Source of the DNA: Dysidea avara
Lineage: Eukaryota; Porifera; Demospongiae; Dictyoceratida; Dysideidae
DNA: 64,000 nt
Direction of reading: 5' to 3'
Assembly: GCF_963678975.1 (NCBI RefSeq)
Contig: NC_089274.1
Span: forward strand, 25,767,053 to 25,831,052
Within the stretch, counting starts at the first letter, position 1. Each line of letters starts with the position of its first letter. The notes under the pieces were generated by a model that saw nothing but the letters and a program-made list of their open reading frames with translations, made no database searches and had not been told where the DNA came from. This document shows, one piece after another, positions 38,905 to 62,887 of the stretch. The position numbers and the translations under genes are program-made.

Positions 38905-39165
38905 GTATCCAACTGTGTCTGCTGTGTCCTCTATGTTAGCTGTTTTCACTGTGCCTGCCATGTCCAACTGTATCTGCTGTGTCTGTTGTGTTAAATAGTG
39001 TCCACTGCTGTATCTTCTGTTTCCACTGTGTCTGCTATACCCAACTATAGCTATCTGTTGTATTTACTATGTCAACAATATCTGCTGTAACTACTGTGTC
39101 TGCTGTGTCCACTGTGCCTGTTGTATCCAGTGTGTGTACATATCCACTGTGTCTGTTGTGTTACA
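38905..39165. repeat. Degenerate 9-bp-period repeat
   Basis: Variants of TGTGTCCAC/TGTGTCTGC recur about every nine bases (38905-38995 and 39000-39165). The open frames across it are by-products of the period. Confidence 0.6.
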
Positions 39166-40115
39166 GAAGACATAATGGACATAGAATGGGTCTGCATTGT
39201 GAAGAGAATATTCAGGCAAATATAATAAATTGGTGTTTCATTATTGCTTTGTGTTTCTCGTTTCAATGTTAATCAGAGGTTGAATCTTGGTCACTGATGC
39301 CCTTGGGACCAGATGCTTTTCAAATAGCCATAATTCTGAAGGAACACATGTAAATTGAGGCATAAAAGCATAACTAAAATAATAAGTTTCAGTTACTCTA
39401 ATAATACATTCAACCTCTCTAATAAAATGGTCACTTTGCCATTAACACTGTTAAGATAAATTTCTGACACAAATAAATGATGCTGTGGTGTAACTGCATG
39501 GTGACATCATTATCAATGACCTAAACATATATGCTGGTAGGGATATTGATTGGGATATCTAAAGGTTATGGTTGTCTACAATTCTGATGCTAAAATAATG
39601 ATTCTAAGCAAAAACATTTTGTGATAATTTAGGAAAAGAGTTATAAGCTCTGTTGTAATATGTTAACTGCATACTAAGATCTCTAATAAACAGGGTTTGA
39701 TTATTTGTTGTGAAGCAAAGTGACCCGTTTCAATTAGAGCATTAATTGTTAGATGCATGTTCTATTAAAATAAATTGTATAGCACTCACTGAGTTTACTA
39801 TGTAAGCTGGATGTTGGGAATATTGGTGTACACATATATCATTTCACAAATACTGATATTCATGTAATTTATTAACTTATAGCTGATCTGTATATGCATG
39901 ACTGGATTTCAACCATATGAGCATATTTAATGTATCGAGTATTTAGTTTCTGAATGAAGCATTTAATGATGAATGGCTACCTATTTATGAATTGTAAATA
40001 GCTTCAATTGAAATCCATACCACAAATATAGCAGTTAAAATTTCCTTAATTAAGTCATGGTTATAGACTGCATGAATGAGAGATTGAATGTCCACTAATA
40101 TATTTGCTGGTGTAG

Positions 40116-40560
40116 AGAGCTAGTTCATTACAACTCACCTTGTAGGAAAGTTTAGATACAGTATACAAGTCACTCAGTATAGATTTCAGCTACATTACAA
40201 GTCTATAGAGCTCAGCTATGTAGTAAGTCTTGCTGTGGAAAGTTCAGCTATGTAACAAGTTACCTAGCAGAAAGTTCAGCTGCATTACAAGTTACCCAGT
40301 ATGCTAAGAATTCAGCTATATTACAAGTATCCCTGTAGAGACAACACAAGTCACTCAGTAGGAGAGTTCAGCAGCTATAATTACGTCAAGTCACCATGTA
40401 TAGAGAGTACAGAGTTCATCTGCATTACAAGTGACTCAGCAGTGAGTTCATTTGAGCTGCTACATTACAAGTCACCCTGTACAGAGTCCAGCTGCATTAG
40501 AAATCTCCTGATAGAGAGTTTAGAAGTCACCCAGTATATAGAGTTCATTATGAGCTCACT
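40116..40560. repeat. Degenerate minisatellite, unit about 35-45 bp
   Basis: A unit like GAGTTCAGCTACATTACAAG followed by TCACCCAGTATAGA recurs about ten times with many substitutions and indels. Confidence 0.7.
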
Positions 40561-40784
40561 CTGGAGTGAGTTCCACATGAGTTGTATAATGAATTGCCTT
40601 TTTGGCACATGAGGTAATATTTCATATTAACAATTAGCTAAAGTTCAAATTAAAAAAAAATCTCCTCTTTTCCCTACAGTAAAGAGAGAGAGAGAGAGAA
40701 AAAATCAGTCCCCAGTTTTGGATAATTACCAAAAGGAGTGATATCCAGCTATACCAAACACAGCCTAGCTGTGGAAAAAGGATG

Positions 40785-40930
40785 CAGCCTCCAAGAAAGC
40801 CAGGAAATGTCAATTATTTTTAATGATCACTCGTCATTAAAAAATTATAGACATTAGGATCAGTCATTGCAGCCATTTCTTGGTCACCATGATTTCACAA
40901 CTTTTTGGAGGCCACACTTTATAGAATAAA
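40785..40930. mobile_element. Diverged relative of the hairpin MITE at 7685
   Basis: It shares the right arm CATTGCAGCCATTTCTTGG...GATTTCACAACTTTTT with the first copy. Its ends GCCTCCA(A) and TTGGAGGC are short inverted repeats. Confidence 0.5.
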
Positions 40931-41439
40931 GTGAGAATATTTTGATGGTATGTGCCACCCATAAGTTCATTCCAGGAAACTTTTTTAAAACTACGTATAG
41001 AGATTCTCTCATATTGAAGCTAAGAATATTTCTGATGGTTGCATGCTGTGCCATTTTAAAAGCATTTAGACTTTTCTATGAAATTTAACAGAGATTAATA
41101 GGCCGCTGCAAGTGGTGTCCCCTTCGGAGTATATCTGATTAATGGGCCATACAACAACCACAATTTTAGTTACCTGCCATGTGGTTTACTGCATTGTTTA
41201 GTTCTGATGTTGGTGGTGCAAAATACCCTCACCAAGATAATGTGGTGAAGATAATTTGGTACTGAAACTTGGGCACAGGAAGCCATCCAAGGTTTGCCCT
41301 ATATTGTGACACATGGTCATACTTCTGCAAACCACAAGTTAGACGCACAGCTTTACTTTGCATACGCCTTTTTTGAGCAGGCGCTTATAATTTCTAATTG
41401 ATAAGTGCCGTGGGAGAAAAAGTGGCCTGTCCATGTGAG

Positions 41440-42112
41440 ACTAGTTTTGGGGGTCACCAACAAAAAATTTATCCTTATAGTCTAATACCATATAGCTTTA
41501 ATGTCTCAAGGGGCAAATTTTTTGAGGTTGAGAAATAGATGAATTTCATAATAAGGAATTTTAAACCGTTGCCCCTAGCAACCTGAATTTTAGGTGCGGT
41601 GAATGTCAACAGTAACGTCTCCAATTTTTAAATGGATAGCATATATATAGGTCATAATTTAAAGTTTGCAGTTTTCCCATACATTATCTATGGGAGGGGT
41701 TAACAGTTGCCCCTTCTGGGAAATCACATGGATAATGTATGGAAAAACCACAAATTTCAAAATGTCATAGCTATCTCATGACCTATATACTCTATCATAT
41801 TAATTAAATTTGTTGTTTCTCCATACATTATTTATGTGATTGACCAGAAGGGGCCCCCTCTCATATACAACGTAGCTATGGAAAAGCGACAAACTATAAA
41901 ATGTTATATCTCATGTAAAATTGGAGATGTTACTATTGACATTTACCCCTACAAATATTGTAAAATTCAGGTTGCTAGGGGCAACTTTTGTTATTATGAA
42001 ATTCATCCATGTTGCTTTTTTTTTTTTTTGCAGATTTGCAAACACTCCCAAAATGGTATAAATATAGAGGTCTAAAGTTTCAAGGATAAGATTTCGCTGG
42101 TAACCCCCAAAA
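41440..42112. repeat. Foldback element, arms of about 300 bp, upstream of copine C
   Basis: GGGGGTCACCAAC...CTTATAG at the left pairs with the right end near 42060-42110. Inside, GTTGCCCCTAGCAACCTGAA pairs with TTCAGGTTGCTAGGGGCAAC (the right partner begins near 41966). Further inward, the CCATACATTATCTATG-type words also pair around a centre near 41750. No coding frame is seen. The right edge is about 100 bp from the TATA box of copine C. Confidence 0.75.
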
Positions 42113-42212
42113 AAGCGAAATCAGGGAAAATGCCCCCTCGAAATATTAAGGCAATCAGTGTCACCATAGGGTGTCTATTATCTATGGTGTCACGTGAGAA
42201 TGTCAAATTTGA

Positions 42213-42220
42213 TATAAAAG
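42213..42220 (+). promoter_or_regulatory. TATA-like box of copine C
   Basis: TATAAAAG lies 53 bp upstream of the copine C ATG. A CACGTG E-box sits about 20 bp further upstream, at 42191-42196. Copines A and B show no equally clear TATA box. This is a positional inference. Confidence 0.5.
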
Positions 42221-42272
42221 ACGTAGCGCTTGCGTAACCTGTGCTTAAAACTAAAACTCTAGTCTACAAACC

Positions 42273-55424
<13,152 letters not shown>

Positions 55425-55571
55425 TGTGATGAAATGTTTTGTTTGATTAAATACGTACAGGTGTGTGTATGAGTGAAGAAGATTTATATTATAAATAATG
55501 GTCATGAGTATGTAAGTGTATATTGATCAATTGTTGACTGTAGCAAGCAACTTTTAACCATAATCTTTCAG

Positions 55572-55577
55572 AATAAA
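55572..55577 (+). terminator. Candidate polyadenylation signal of copine C
   Basis: AATAAA lies about 150 bp after the copine C stop codon. An ATTAAA at 55446-55451 is an alternative. No comparably clear signal was seen for copines A or B. Confidence 0.4.
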
Positions 55578-55842
55578 TCCTCAGACCTCTACAAATGTAT
55601 CCAATACAACTTTTCTACGTTTGCAGATGCTAGTAATGCAAAATGCATGATAAATTCTGAGCGTTCAATTAGAGCATTTCCAATTGTCTGCAGTCCCAGT
55701 TTGGCCCACCACAACGTGGTAATTTAAAAAAAAATAGCTGTCCGTGAAACTGTAGCTGGGCAACTCGATAAGGTTAGTGCTCGTCTATTGTTCGGTGCTA
55801 CAATCATTATCCATCATTTAGTGAACCAACTATATAGTTGAT

Positions 55843-56254
55843 GGTCTCGCGGCGCCCGACCCTAAAAAGAGGGTCTGGTGAAACTACAAAAAGTTTGGCG
55901 CTGCCGGAATGTTGGAAGCTTCCAATCAGATCGCTCCATTTCAAATTGATTATGTAATGCGTACATTTCAAAAGATTCGCGGCTTACTGTTAATTACATC
56001 CGGTGACTCTGCCGCTTAAACTCATTGAGAAAACAGCCATACAATTGTGTTGGGTTCGTTTTAATGTTGAATAAATAAAGTAGCGCTATTAGTTTGGTGA
56101 TGCTGTAAGTGGATCTGGTTGAATGGATGTCGTGACGTAAACAGTGCACTTACGTAGCACGTAAAACGTCATCCAATAAACATTCCAGAGCTCAAACTTT
56201 TTGTACAGAGTTTCACCAGACCCTCTTTTTAGGGTCGGGCGCCGCGAGACTAAC
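55843..56254. mobile_element. 412-bp TIR element with 8-bp target duplication
   Basis: The arms begin GTCTCGCGGCGCCCGACCCT and run on through AAAAAGAGGGTCTGGTGAAA. The right arm is the reverse complement over about 41 bp. TAGTTGAT flanks both sides (55835-55842 and 56255-56262). The interior is non-coding and relatively GC-rich. Confidence 0.8.
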
Positions 56255-56305
56255 TAGTTGATAGATAGGCCTACTCAATTGAAAGTGATTAGTACTAGTC
56301 ACTTC

Positions 56306-56348
56306 ATGATGGCGTCGTCTTCAATCAAAATACCCGGCGGAAAAACCA
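56306..56348 (+). CDS. Candidate first coding exon (partial gene)
   Basis: ATGATGGCGTCGTCTTCAAT and onward encodes MMASSSIKIPGGKT, followed by a consensus donor GTAAGT. The composition and donor look like a gene start, but no continuing exon was recognised downstream. It could be the 5' end of a gene whose other exons I did not recognise, or chance. Confidence 0.3.
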
Positions 56349-56349
56349 G

Positions 56350-58160
56350 TAAGTATCCAGCTATACGCCTATAGATGTCATCATACACCACCTGTCATAT
56401 GATGTCATTGTCGTGCTACCATAGACCCGGAGGTGTACTATTATCTATGGTGCTACATGCCAACCTTAGTCGGCATCTAAGTATAGGTGCCGGGAATGGA
56501 ATTCACTGCCACCGCAACTAATTGAACTGAACACTTTAGGCCACTCCAATTGGTAATTATGTTTCTGGTCCACTGCCTGCATTCTTTTTTGGAAAATGTG
56601 AAATTTCAGAAATGCACTGGGAAAATGCCCGCATCAGATTTTTTTAAAAGCCAGATTTCAGAAACAAATATTGGGCTGCAACAATCAAACTATCATAATT
56701 TGCCTTTTATCAGTGAAAACCTGCAAGAAATGGGCATAGTGCAGTAGTGCATAGTACAGATCGATATACTCTAATAGAACAGTCAGTAAATCACAAAAAT
56801 ACTCTAACTGAGCATTCACTTCATTGTTGCTTTGTTGCTCGCCTACATCTAAAACTAAACTTCAAATGACCAGAAACATAAAAACAAATTGGAGTGGCCT
56901 TAGCTACATTTTCAAACTTGATTGTACAGCACTTATAATTTGTAATTGTTTGGCTTTGCTGTCTGCCCTCCCCCCCCCCCCCCCCCCCCTCCAAAAAAAA
57001 ACAATAATAAACAAACAAACAAAAAAAGACATGCAGTGCTAGGATTTTTCAGTGAATAAAGAATGATGTAATAATTACCGAGATTATTATATCATTCCTT
57101 AGGGGTGTTTACCCACTGAAGAATCTTAGCAATAGCAATGCTGTCTGTCTGGCCAGCTAAAACTCTGTTTTGATGATTTTTCAGGGACAACAGCTTCAGC
57201 TGTGCATGCCACCATAGATATTAGAGCCTACGTAGGCTCTAATATCTATGGTGCCACTGCCCTGATATAGACAATATGTTTCCAGTTTAGTAGTTTCTCA
57301 TCCTCAAGCAATGCGGAGGAGGGGGGAGAGGCTTACATTAATTAAAATTAAGGCAGGTTATATAGAGCCGGTACCTGTTACACTATTTCGCCGGCTATTT
57401 TGCTGGCAGTGGAGGCTAATGAGAATGATGCCTTGTGATGTCATTCAGCAGTAGTGCTGGCACTGCTGCTCACTCACTACTGGATGACGATTTGTGACGT
57501 CACCCATCAGCAGCTGTGAGCATGATGTACCCGCAATGCATTATGGTCCACGTGATTGTTTGTATACTGAAGGTTGCTGCTTTCGCGTGTGATAATAAAA
57601 AAGACGTTCAGCCAATGTCGGAATGGAAGTATCACGGAAACTTCCGGAGAAACATCGGAGAAGTAATCATGCTTTGTGACACATGATACATGGTGAAAAA
57701 CCGATCCTTCAACAACTGCACCGCAAAATTTAATCAAAATTGCTACCTAACTCAATGTATCTAGGTGAAAATGGTGGACAGGTGTAGTGCGAAAGACCAT
57801 GCAAGAAAGAATAACGGGTAGTGATTTCTGTACTCAATGTTGTTGAACACAATAAACCAGCTTAAGCACTAAAGGGATTTTTACAGTAGTAAATGAAGAT
57901 GTGAGCTGAGATTGGGCGAACCCTTTGAAAACTTAGTACAGTGAATAATATATAGCTACTCTCATAAGCATCAAGGCATTTTAAGTGGGTGAAATCAATC
58001 GATCAAGACAAGTTTAAACGATCAAAAGTTTTATCCTAGTCACAAGAGTATCAACAAGCAGTGTGAGAGCTGGACATGATAGTACTTAGCTAACACCAGT
58101 TCCTTTAACAAGACAAACATCAAACATTATTTTTTAGTACAAGTATTACATAAACTCAAT
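56350..58160. other. No firm gene; short palindromes and a poly-C tract
   Basis: It contains a C run at about 56969-56989, paired dispersed motifs at 56767 and 56799, and CpG-containing sequence at 57400-57760 that might be promoter-like. I found no exon I can defend. Confidence 0.35.
57205..57255. repeat. Near-perfect 46-bp palindrome
   Basis: CCATAGATATTAGAGCCTAC is followed by its reverse complement, GTAGGCTCTAATATCTATGG. It is the longest member of the CACCATAG...CTATGGTG group described in the findings. Confidence 0.85.
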
Positions 58161-58165
58161 ATTTT

Positions 58166-58519
58166 TTACCACTGACAGTCTTGGAAAAACCAGTTCCTTG
58201 ACGTGGGAGCTCTCTTGACAGCAGCACAATGGTAGTGCCTCCATTTCAGGCAACCATCACAACCAATTTGATTATCATCTAGTGGTTGCCTGCAGCTGCT
58301 ACACAGCCATCCCATTTCTTGAACCCTTTCTACAGAACTGAGAATTGCTGACCAACCAGTTGAGGTAAAGTAGGATTTGATTCGTTTCAGTTCTATGTTT
58401 TCATCTAAGCAAGAATTAGAAATATACTTTACTGCAAGCAGGCTCAGCTTCATTCCATCCAGGGCAGCTGCAATTGAAGACTCCTTGATAAACCATGATA
58501 GTATCACTATATAAAACAT
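58166..58519 (-). pseudogene. PHD-finger-like C-terminal fragment, 117 codons
   Basis: The last 50 codons read WLCSSCRQPLDD, then IGCDGCLKWRHYHC and NWFFQDCQW, ending in TAA. The C-x2-C, C-x2-C and H-x2-C spacing fits a PHD zinc finger, which usually reads histone tails or occurs in transposon-linked proteins. The final pair is broken: the usual W-x-C-x2-C has Phe for the first Cys. The first 65 codons have no recognised domain. The true 5' end may be an acceptor (ATTGCAG) inside the frame. It could be the terminal exon of a gene or a decayed element. Confidence 0.45.
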
Positions 58520-60350
58520 GGTGATGACAAGTAGTTCTTACACGACAATAAATCTGCATGAGAAAATTTTGTGTAAAGTTAGAGAGTGATTTGATGGGTT
58601 AAAATCTTTCACACACAACTGGGACTTCCGCTTGTTTTAAGTTGTTGCACAAGAACATTAGAACCTCTGTATCAGATCATTGTGGTTACATTTAAAATAA
58701 TATAATTAATCCAGGGTTCAGTGTTAGGAATGATATGGAAAATAAGTGAAGTGCAATAGAAAGGGGTCAACAATATTTAAGAAAAAACATTCAGGGTTCA
58801 GTGTTAGCAGTGATATGGAAAATAAGAGTACAATTGAAAGGGGTCAAGAGGGAAGACATATTTAGTGGACGCTAAATATAATTTGGCATGCTAAATTGGT
58901 ACAACCCAGTACACACTTATATTTGACACTGATGATCTGAATCCAAATAATGCACATTTATCCCATGCACTTAAATGTGGTACTTTTAGGGCAGCCGCAG
59001 CCCAAAACACACTACATATGGCATATTGCATACCATATTGAAAGGGCTTTCACATGAACACCCATGTAACTCCTAAGAGCTTTATTTATTCAACATTGAT
59101 ACTCAAACCAGTCACTCGTGTATACTCTCATAAAGTACTGTATACACTGACCCGATATCTACCAAAGTTAACAAAATTACCAACCTCTTTAATTATTTTT
59201 TGTTCTAAACTTTCTAGCCATATAGCACAGCCAAGAAGCAAACTGTTTTGCAGCATTCTTGCTGGCCAGTACATTGCTTAAGTAGCATAAGCGCTACATT
59301 AAGCATGTCATGTAATCTAAAACTAACCCTTTTCTTTTTCAAGGGGTGTTCTTCTCATAAATGGAGTCAGTTTTGACCCTTTATTTGCCTGTTTCTTTCA
59401 AGGGACACCAATCACTGTCTGACATATACCCTTAGGCCTTCCACGAATCGCCTGACTAGCATGTAGGAGGTCATTAGTTTGAATCCATGTGTTGGCAATT
59501 TTTTTCTTTCTAAACAATACCTTTTGTACACACCTTTTAAAAATATTATCTTGGCATGCAAAGCATGTGTTGATGCGTGATTTTAACAAAATTTAACACC
59601 CATCATCTGGAAAACTTAAAGTGCATAGCATAGGACAAATTCTGAACCTTTGCTTGCCATGCAGTAACTATAATTGCAAATTGTACATGTATTGGCTTTA
59701 AATTATGCACAAGTTCATTTCTCTTGACAATAAGGTAAATGTCATGTAGAAACTGAAACTGTGCTATGTGTACACCACCTGTCACGTAGGTACTGCCTTA
59801 GCTTGCATGTAGTTTAACTAACCCTGCATGTTTATTATTTCACTATACGTAGTTGAAAGATGGTATAAAGATTATAATACTTTAAAGCACTATCAACATG
59901 CATGCTACACAGCAATATAGGACACTGATATTTATGCTTGGTTCCCAACGCATTATTGTCACATTGGTTGTCCTGCATGTAAAGCAGGTACCAATGCTTT
60001 TGTTTGTTCTTTACAGCATGTTGAAGAAAGGAAGACTCGCAGAGCTACATTCCTGTCAAACCCACAGACAAACAACTTGGGTGTTTTGCATCAGTATACT
60101 TGCAGGATGGCATAAGTTCTATAAAAGTTACATCACCATGCATGTTACATAGCTACATGGTGTTTAATGCTTGGTCTCTGTTTCCAGCGTAAAACATTTA
60201 ATGTGGATGGAGACAGTCCTACACATAGGGCAGGTACCAATGCTAGTTAAATATAAATTTGAAAAAAATTGGGCAGGTTTTTAGTTCATGCTTCCTCTAG
60301 CTAAAGATATCGAAACCAGTTTTTGGTCATCAATAGCTAATGAACACAGG
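58520..60350. other. No firm gene; two diverged direct repeats
   Basis: 59895-60000 and 60135-60245 share CATGCATG.TACA, TTATGCTTGG and GCAGGTACCAATGCT in order. A short acceptor-bounded frame at 60017-60118 was considered and not accepted. Confidence 0.35.
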
Positions 60351-60354
60351 TATA

Positions 60355-60997
60355 TTTTATGTGACCCAGTCTGGAAAACCAGTCTTATTGCCTATTTAAA
60401 AGTATCGAGGAATGCCAGTTTTAAGTATTTAGTGTGTTGTAGCTCGCCAATGGTTTGAAGCTATGTGTACCAAATTTTCATGTGTTTTACACCAATTCCT
60501 TACCTTCCAGAGCATCCACTATGCAAGTAGCCAACAGCTAAGTTTCCTGCCATTTTACATAGTTTTATACTGAGGTTGACTGTGTCAAGTGAGCTCCAAA
60601 AGGGGAGGGAGGCAGAGCCCGGAAGGAGGGCAAGAGGCTGTTTAAAAATTGAAAAGGAAGGCGAAGGGATGAACTAGGCCAAGTTATGGATCATTAAGGT
60701 ATCAAAACTGGCTTAAATAGAAAGAAATTCAGTCTTTCTTTATTCAACACATGGAGCTGTACAGCCACATACATACAGCCATCCACAGGCTGACCACAGC
60801 TCCATTAAGGTCCCACACCACATGTAGGATTGCCACTGGGCTTGGGAAAAGCAGCCAGCAAAAGCAGACCACTCAAGTCTAGCTGATTTTGATTGTGAAA
60901 TTAGTTAGTTTATTTATGTAGCTTTGTGTTCTTGGTGAAAAATCGAACCTGCTGACATGGGCAATAAGACCAGTTTTCCCAGATCCAGTCACATATA
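60355..60997. repeat. Inverted-repeat pair about 640 bp apart
   Basis: TATGTGACCCAGTCTGGAAA followed by ACCAGTCTTATTGCC (60358 on) recurs inverted at 60958-60995 (GGCAATAAGACCAGTTTTCC, then AGATCCAGTCACATA). It is probably the ends of a non-autonomous element. No coding region is seen between. Confidence 0.55.
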
Positions 60998-61177
60998 TAA
61001 ATTTGATAAAAATTGGGCATTGTTTTCTGGTAGTAAAATGTGGTGTTCAAAAATCGATGGTTTTGTTCGAACATTGCATTTATCAGAACAGGGATACAAT
61101 TAGCTGCACCTCTCATGCTATTAATCCAACTGATTATTGGAGGATAATTGCTGCTCAATAACCCAAGTTGTTCTTGT

Positions 61178-61349
61178 GTAGTGACATTCGTTACTAATTT
61201 TGTAGTAACCATCACTACCATGTAGTGACCTTCACTATACTGTGTAGTGAGGATCACTACAAGAGTAATGAAGGTCACTACAAAAGTAGTAAACGTCACT
61301 ACTTGAAAATAGTGAGTATTGTGGCAGAAATTAGTAGTGAAATTCACTA
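61178..61349. repeat. Array of 17-bp palindromes, GTAGTGANNNTCACTAC
   Basis: Seven recognisable units start at 61178, 61202, 61222, 61244, 61265, 61286 and 61334, with a degenerate one near 61309. Spacing is 20-25 bp. Each is a near-perfect palindrome with variable centre bases. Confidence 0.8.
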
Positions 61350-61358
61350 TTTCCTCTT

Positions 61359-61670
61359 TTGATGACAACTCACATGTCCAGAGACATAATCCATCCTGAT
61401 TATCAACTTGGTCATCCTGCCTATTTTGATGTCTCTGTCCACATTACTACTCACCCTGCTCATATTTCTTCCTTCACTTCATGTGCTGGGATGGCTGCTG
61501 CAGCTGGAGAGGTGGCTAAGGATGCAAAGCACCTTGCCATTGTGGAGAAGGCAGGAGGTGATTTCATCCCACTAGTTGTGGAATGTTTTGGAGTCTGGAT
61601 ACCTTTTGCTTTGTGGATTCTTCATTCTATTGCTGATCATACCACTACCTGGAGTGGTATTTCACCTTAA
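61359..61670 (+). pseudogene. Retroelement-type C-terminal fragment, about 100 codons
   Basis: HPDYQLGHPAYFDVSV, AGMAAAAGEVAKDAKH and GDFIPLVVECFGVW fit the C-terminal segment repeatedly seen in uncharacterised retroelement polyproteins of sponges and cnidarians (general form RPAyFDV.V ... F.PLvvE..G.W). The FDVSV and PLVVE blocks suggest a restriction-endonuclease-like fold, which is inference. No upstream RT is present, so it is a truncated copy. Confidence 0.5.
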
Positions 61671-61874
61671 GTGGCCAGAAGAAATTTACTTCAACAACTT
61701 TCTGTGTGTTTATGGATGAATAATGCTAGAATAATTTATGGGCTATGCAAGGTGGTGATGATGACTTTCCCCTTTCCCCATAGTTGTACTTTCTTCATTG
61801 TATAGTTTGTTTTGTACACTCTAATTGTAGTATTTGTTGTCATGTATTTTTTTTACTTAAAAAAACCCTAGCTC

Positions 61875-62285
61875 AAAAATTAATGCCTCGATATGGTTTC
61901 ATTGCATGAAGATGACTGAAGACAAAAGAAAGGCAGGGCACAAAGGGCACAGACTCGTTGGAACCCCAAAAGACACTTCCCATGCACTGGTGAGTTTGTT
62001 ATTGTGACGTAAAATGGTGGCCGTATGCTGCTTTGTTTGGCCGTGGTCAGGCAGGTGGGCAGACAGGCAGGCAGACAAAAATTGGAATTTGGGAGATTTA
62101 CTTTAAAATCCTATATCCGCCTATAAGTGTTTATCGTTTTTAGTACTGTATTTGATGTTAGATGGACTAATATTATTCCGTAAAGGTGGATTTGTCACAT
62201 AAGATGTTTTTTAAAGGCAGCATATTAGGTGGCACACATCATTTTAGGGGGATCCCTACTTAAATAGTACTACCGTACTGTTTGA
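61875..62285 (+). mobile_element. CAGG-containing dispersed repeat, sense copy
   Basis: It shares with the - strand copy at 20848-21225 the order ATTAA..CCTC.ATATGGTTTC, TTGCATGAAGA, TAAAATGGTG, GCTGCTTTGTTTGGCC, GACAGGCAGGCAGA and GGATCCCTACTT...GTACTG. Only a few CAGG/CAGA units are present. Confidence 0.65.
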
Positions 62286-62751
62286 TAAACATTCATTGTG
62301 GCTTAGGTATATGGACGGTTGATTAATTTTGTGTACACACAGATTTGGTATCATTTGTAAGCAGGCCATTCTATACTGAATCTTGATGACAAGCAATTCT
62401 CCAGTTGTTATCTAATACCCTGAAAGGTCTTAGAATGCAATGCATGGATATTGATTCAACACAGCATTCTACCAGCTCCTTTGCTTTTGTAAGAAGATAA
62501 TATAATAGACAATTAATTTCAATCCATTGTAACTTGTTGAAAACCATCTTCATTATTTCTCACAGTATAAGCCTATACATTGGTTAAGATCCAGAGTATA
62601 GCTATTTAGTGCTTTCTTTCTGTTTGAATTCAGTTTGTTACCATGTCAAATGATTAGATATTATGGGGACTATCTCAAATACCCATTTGACTGGGTGATG
62701 CATGTGATCTGATTAGTCTAAGTAGTTCAAGTGTGAGGAAAATTTTATATT

Positions 62752-62887
62752 CGAGGGAGGTCATCTACACCTGCAGCTATACTAGCAGTTAATTCTTACT
62801 TCAGTCATATACAGAGCATATAGCCATGACCAAAGTAGGGATTAAATATCCACTATAATATATATAGCTGCAGGTGTAGATGGCCTC
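62752..62887. mobile_element. Palindromic MITE, about 136 bp
   Basis: GGAGGTCATCTACACCTGCA followed by GCTATA pairs with TATAGCTGCAGGTGTAGATG followed by GCCTCC. The interior (TTAATTCTTACTTCAGTC, ATAGCCATGACCAAAGTAGG) is shared with 16403-16530. Confidence 0.75.

Noticed and set aside
39069-39272. Val/Ser/Thr-rich frame
   Set aside because: It is a by-product of the 9-bp-period repeat.
40116-40560. CRISPR array
   Set aside because: The units are degenerate and without distinct spacers, no cas genes are present, and the genome is eukaryotic; it is a minisatellite.
57770-57821. Short frame starting MVDRCSA, resembling the start of a THAP-type zinc finger
   Set aside because: It stops after 16 codons, and the key Cys-x2-4-Cys is absent.
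60017-60118. Possible internal exon (HVEERKTRRATFLSNPQTNN)
   Set aside because: A good acceptor precedes it, but it ends in a stop within diverged direct repeats, and no partner exon was found.
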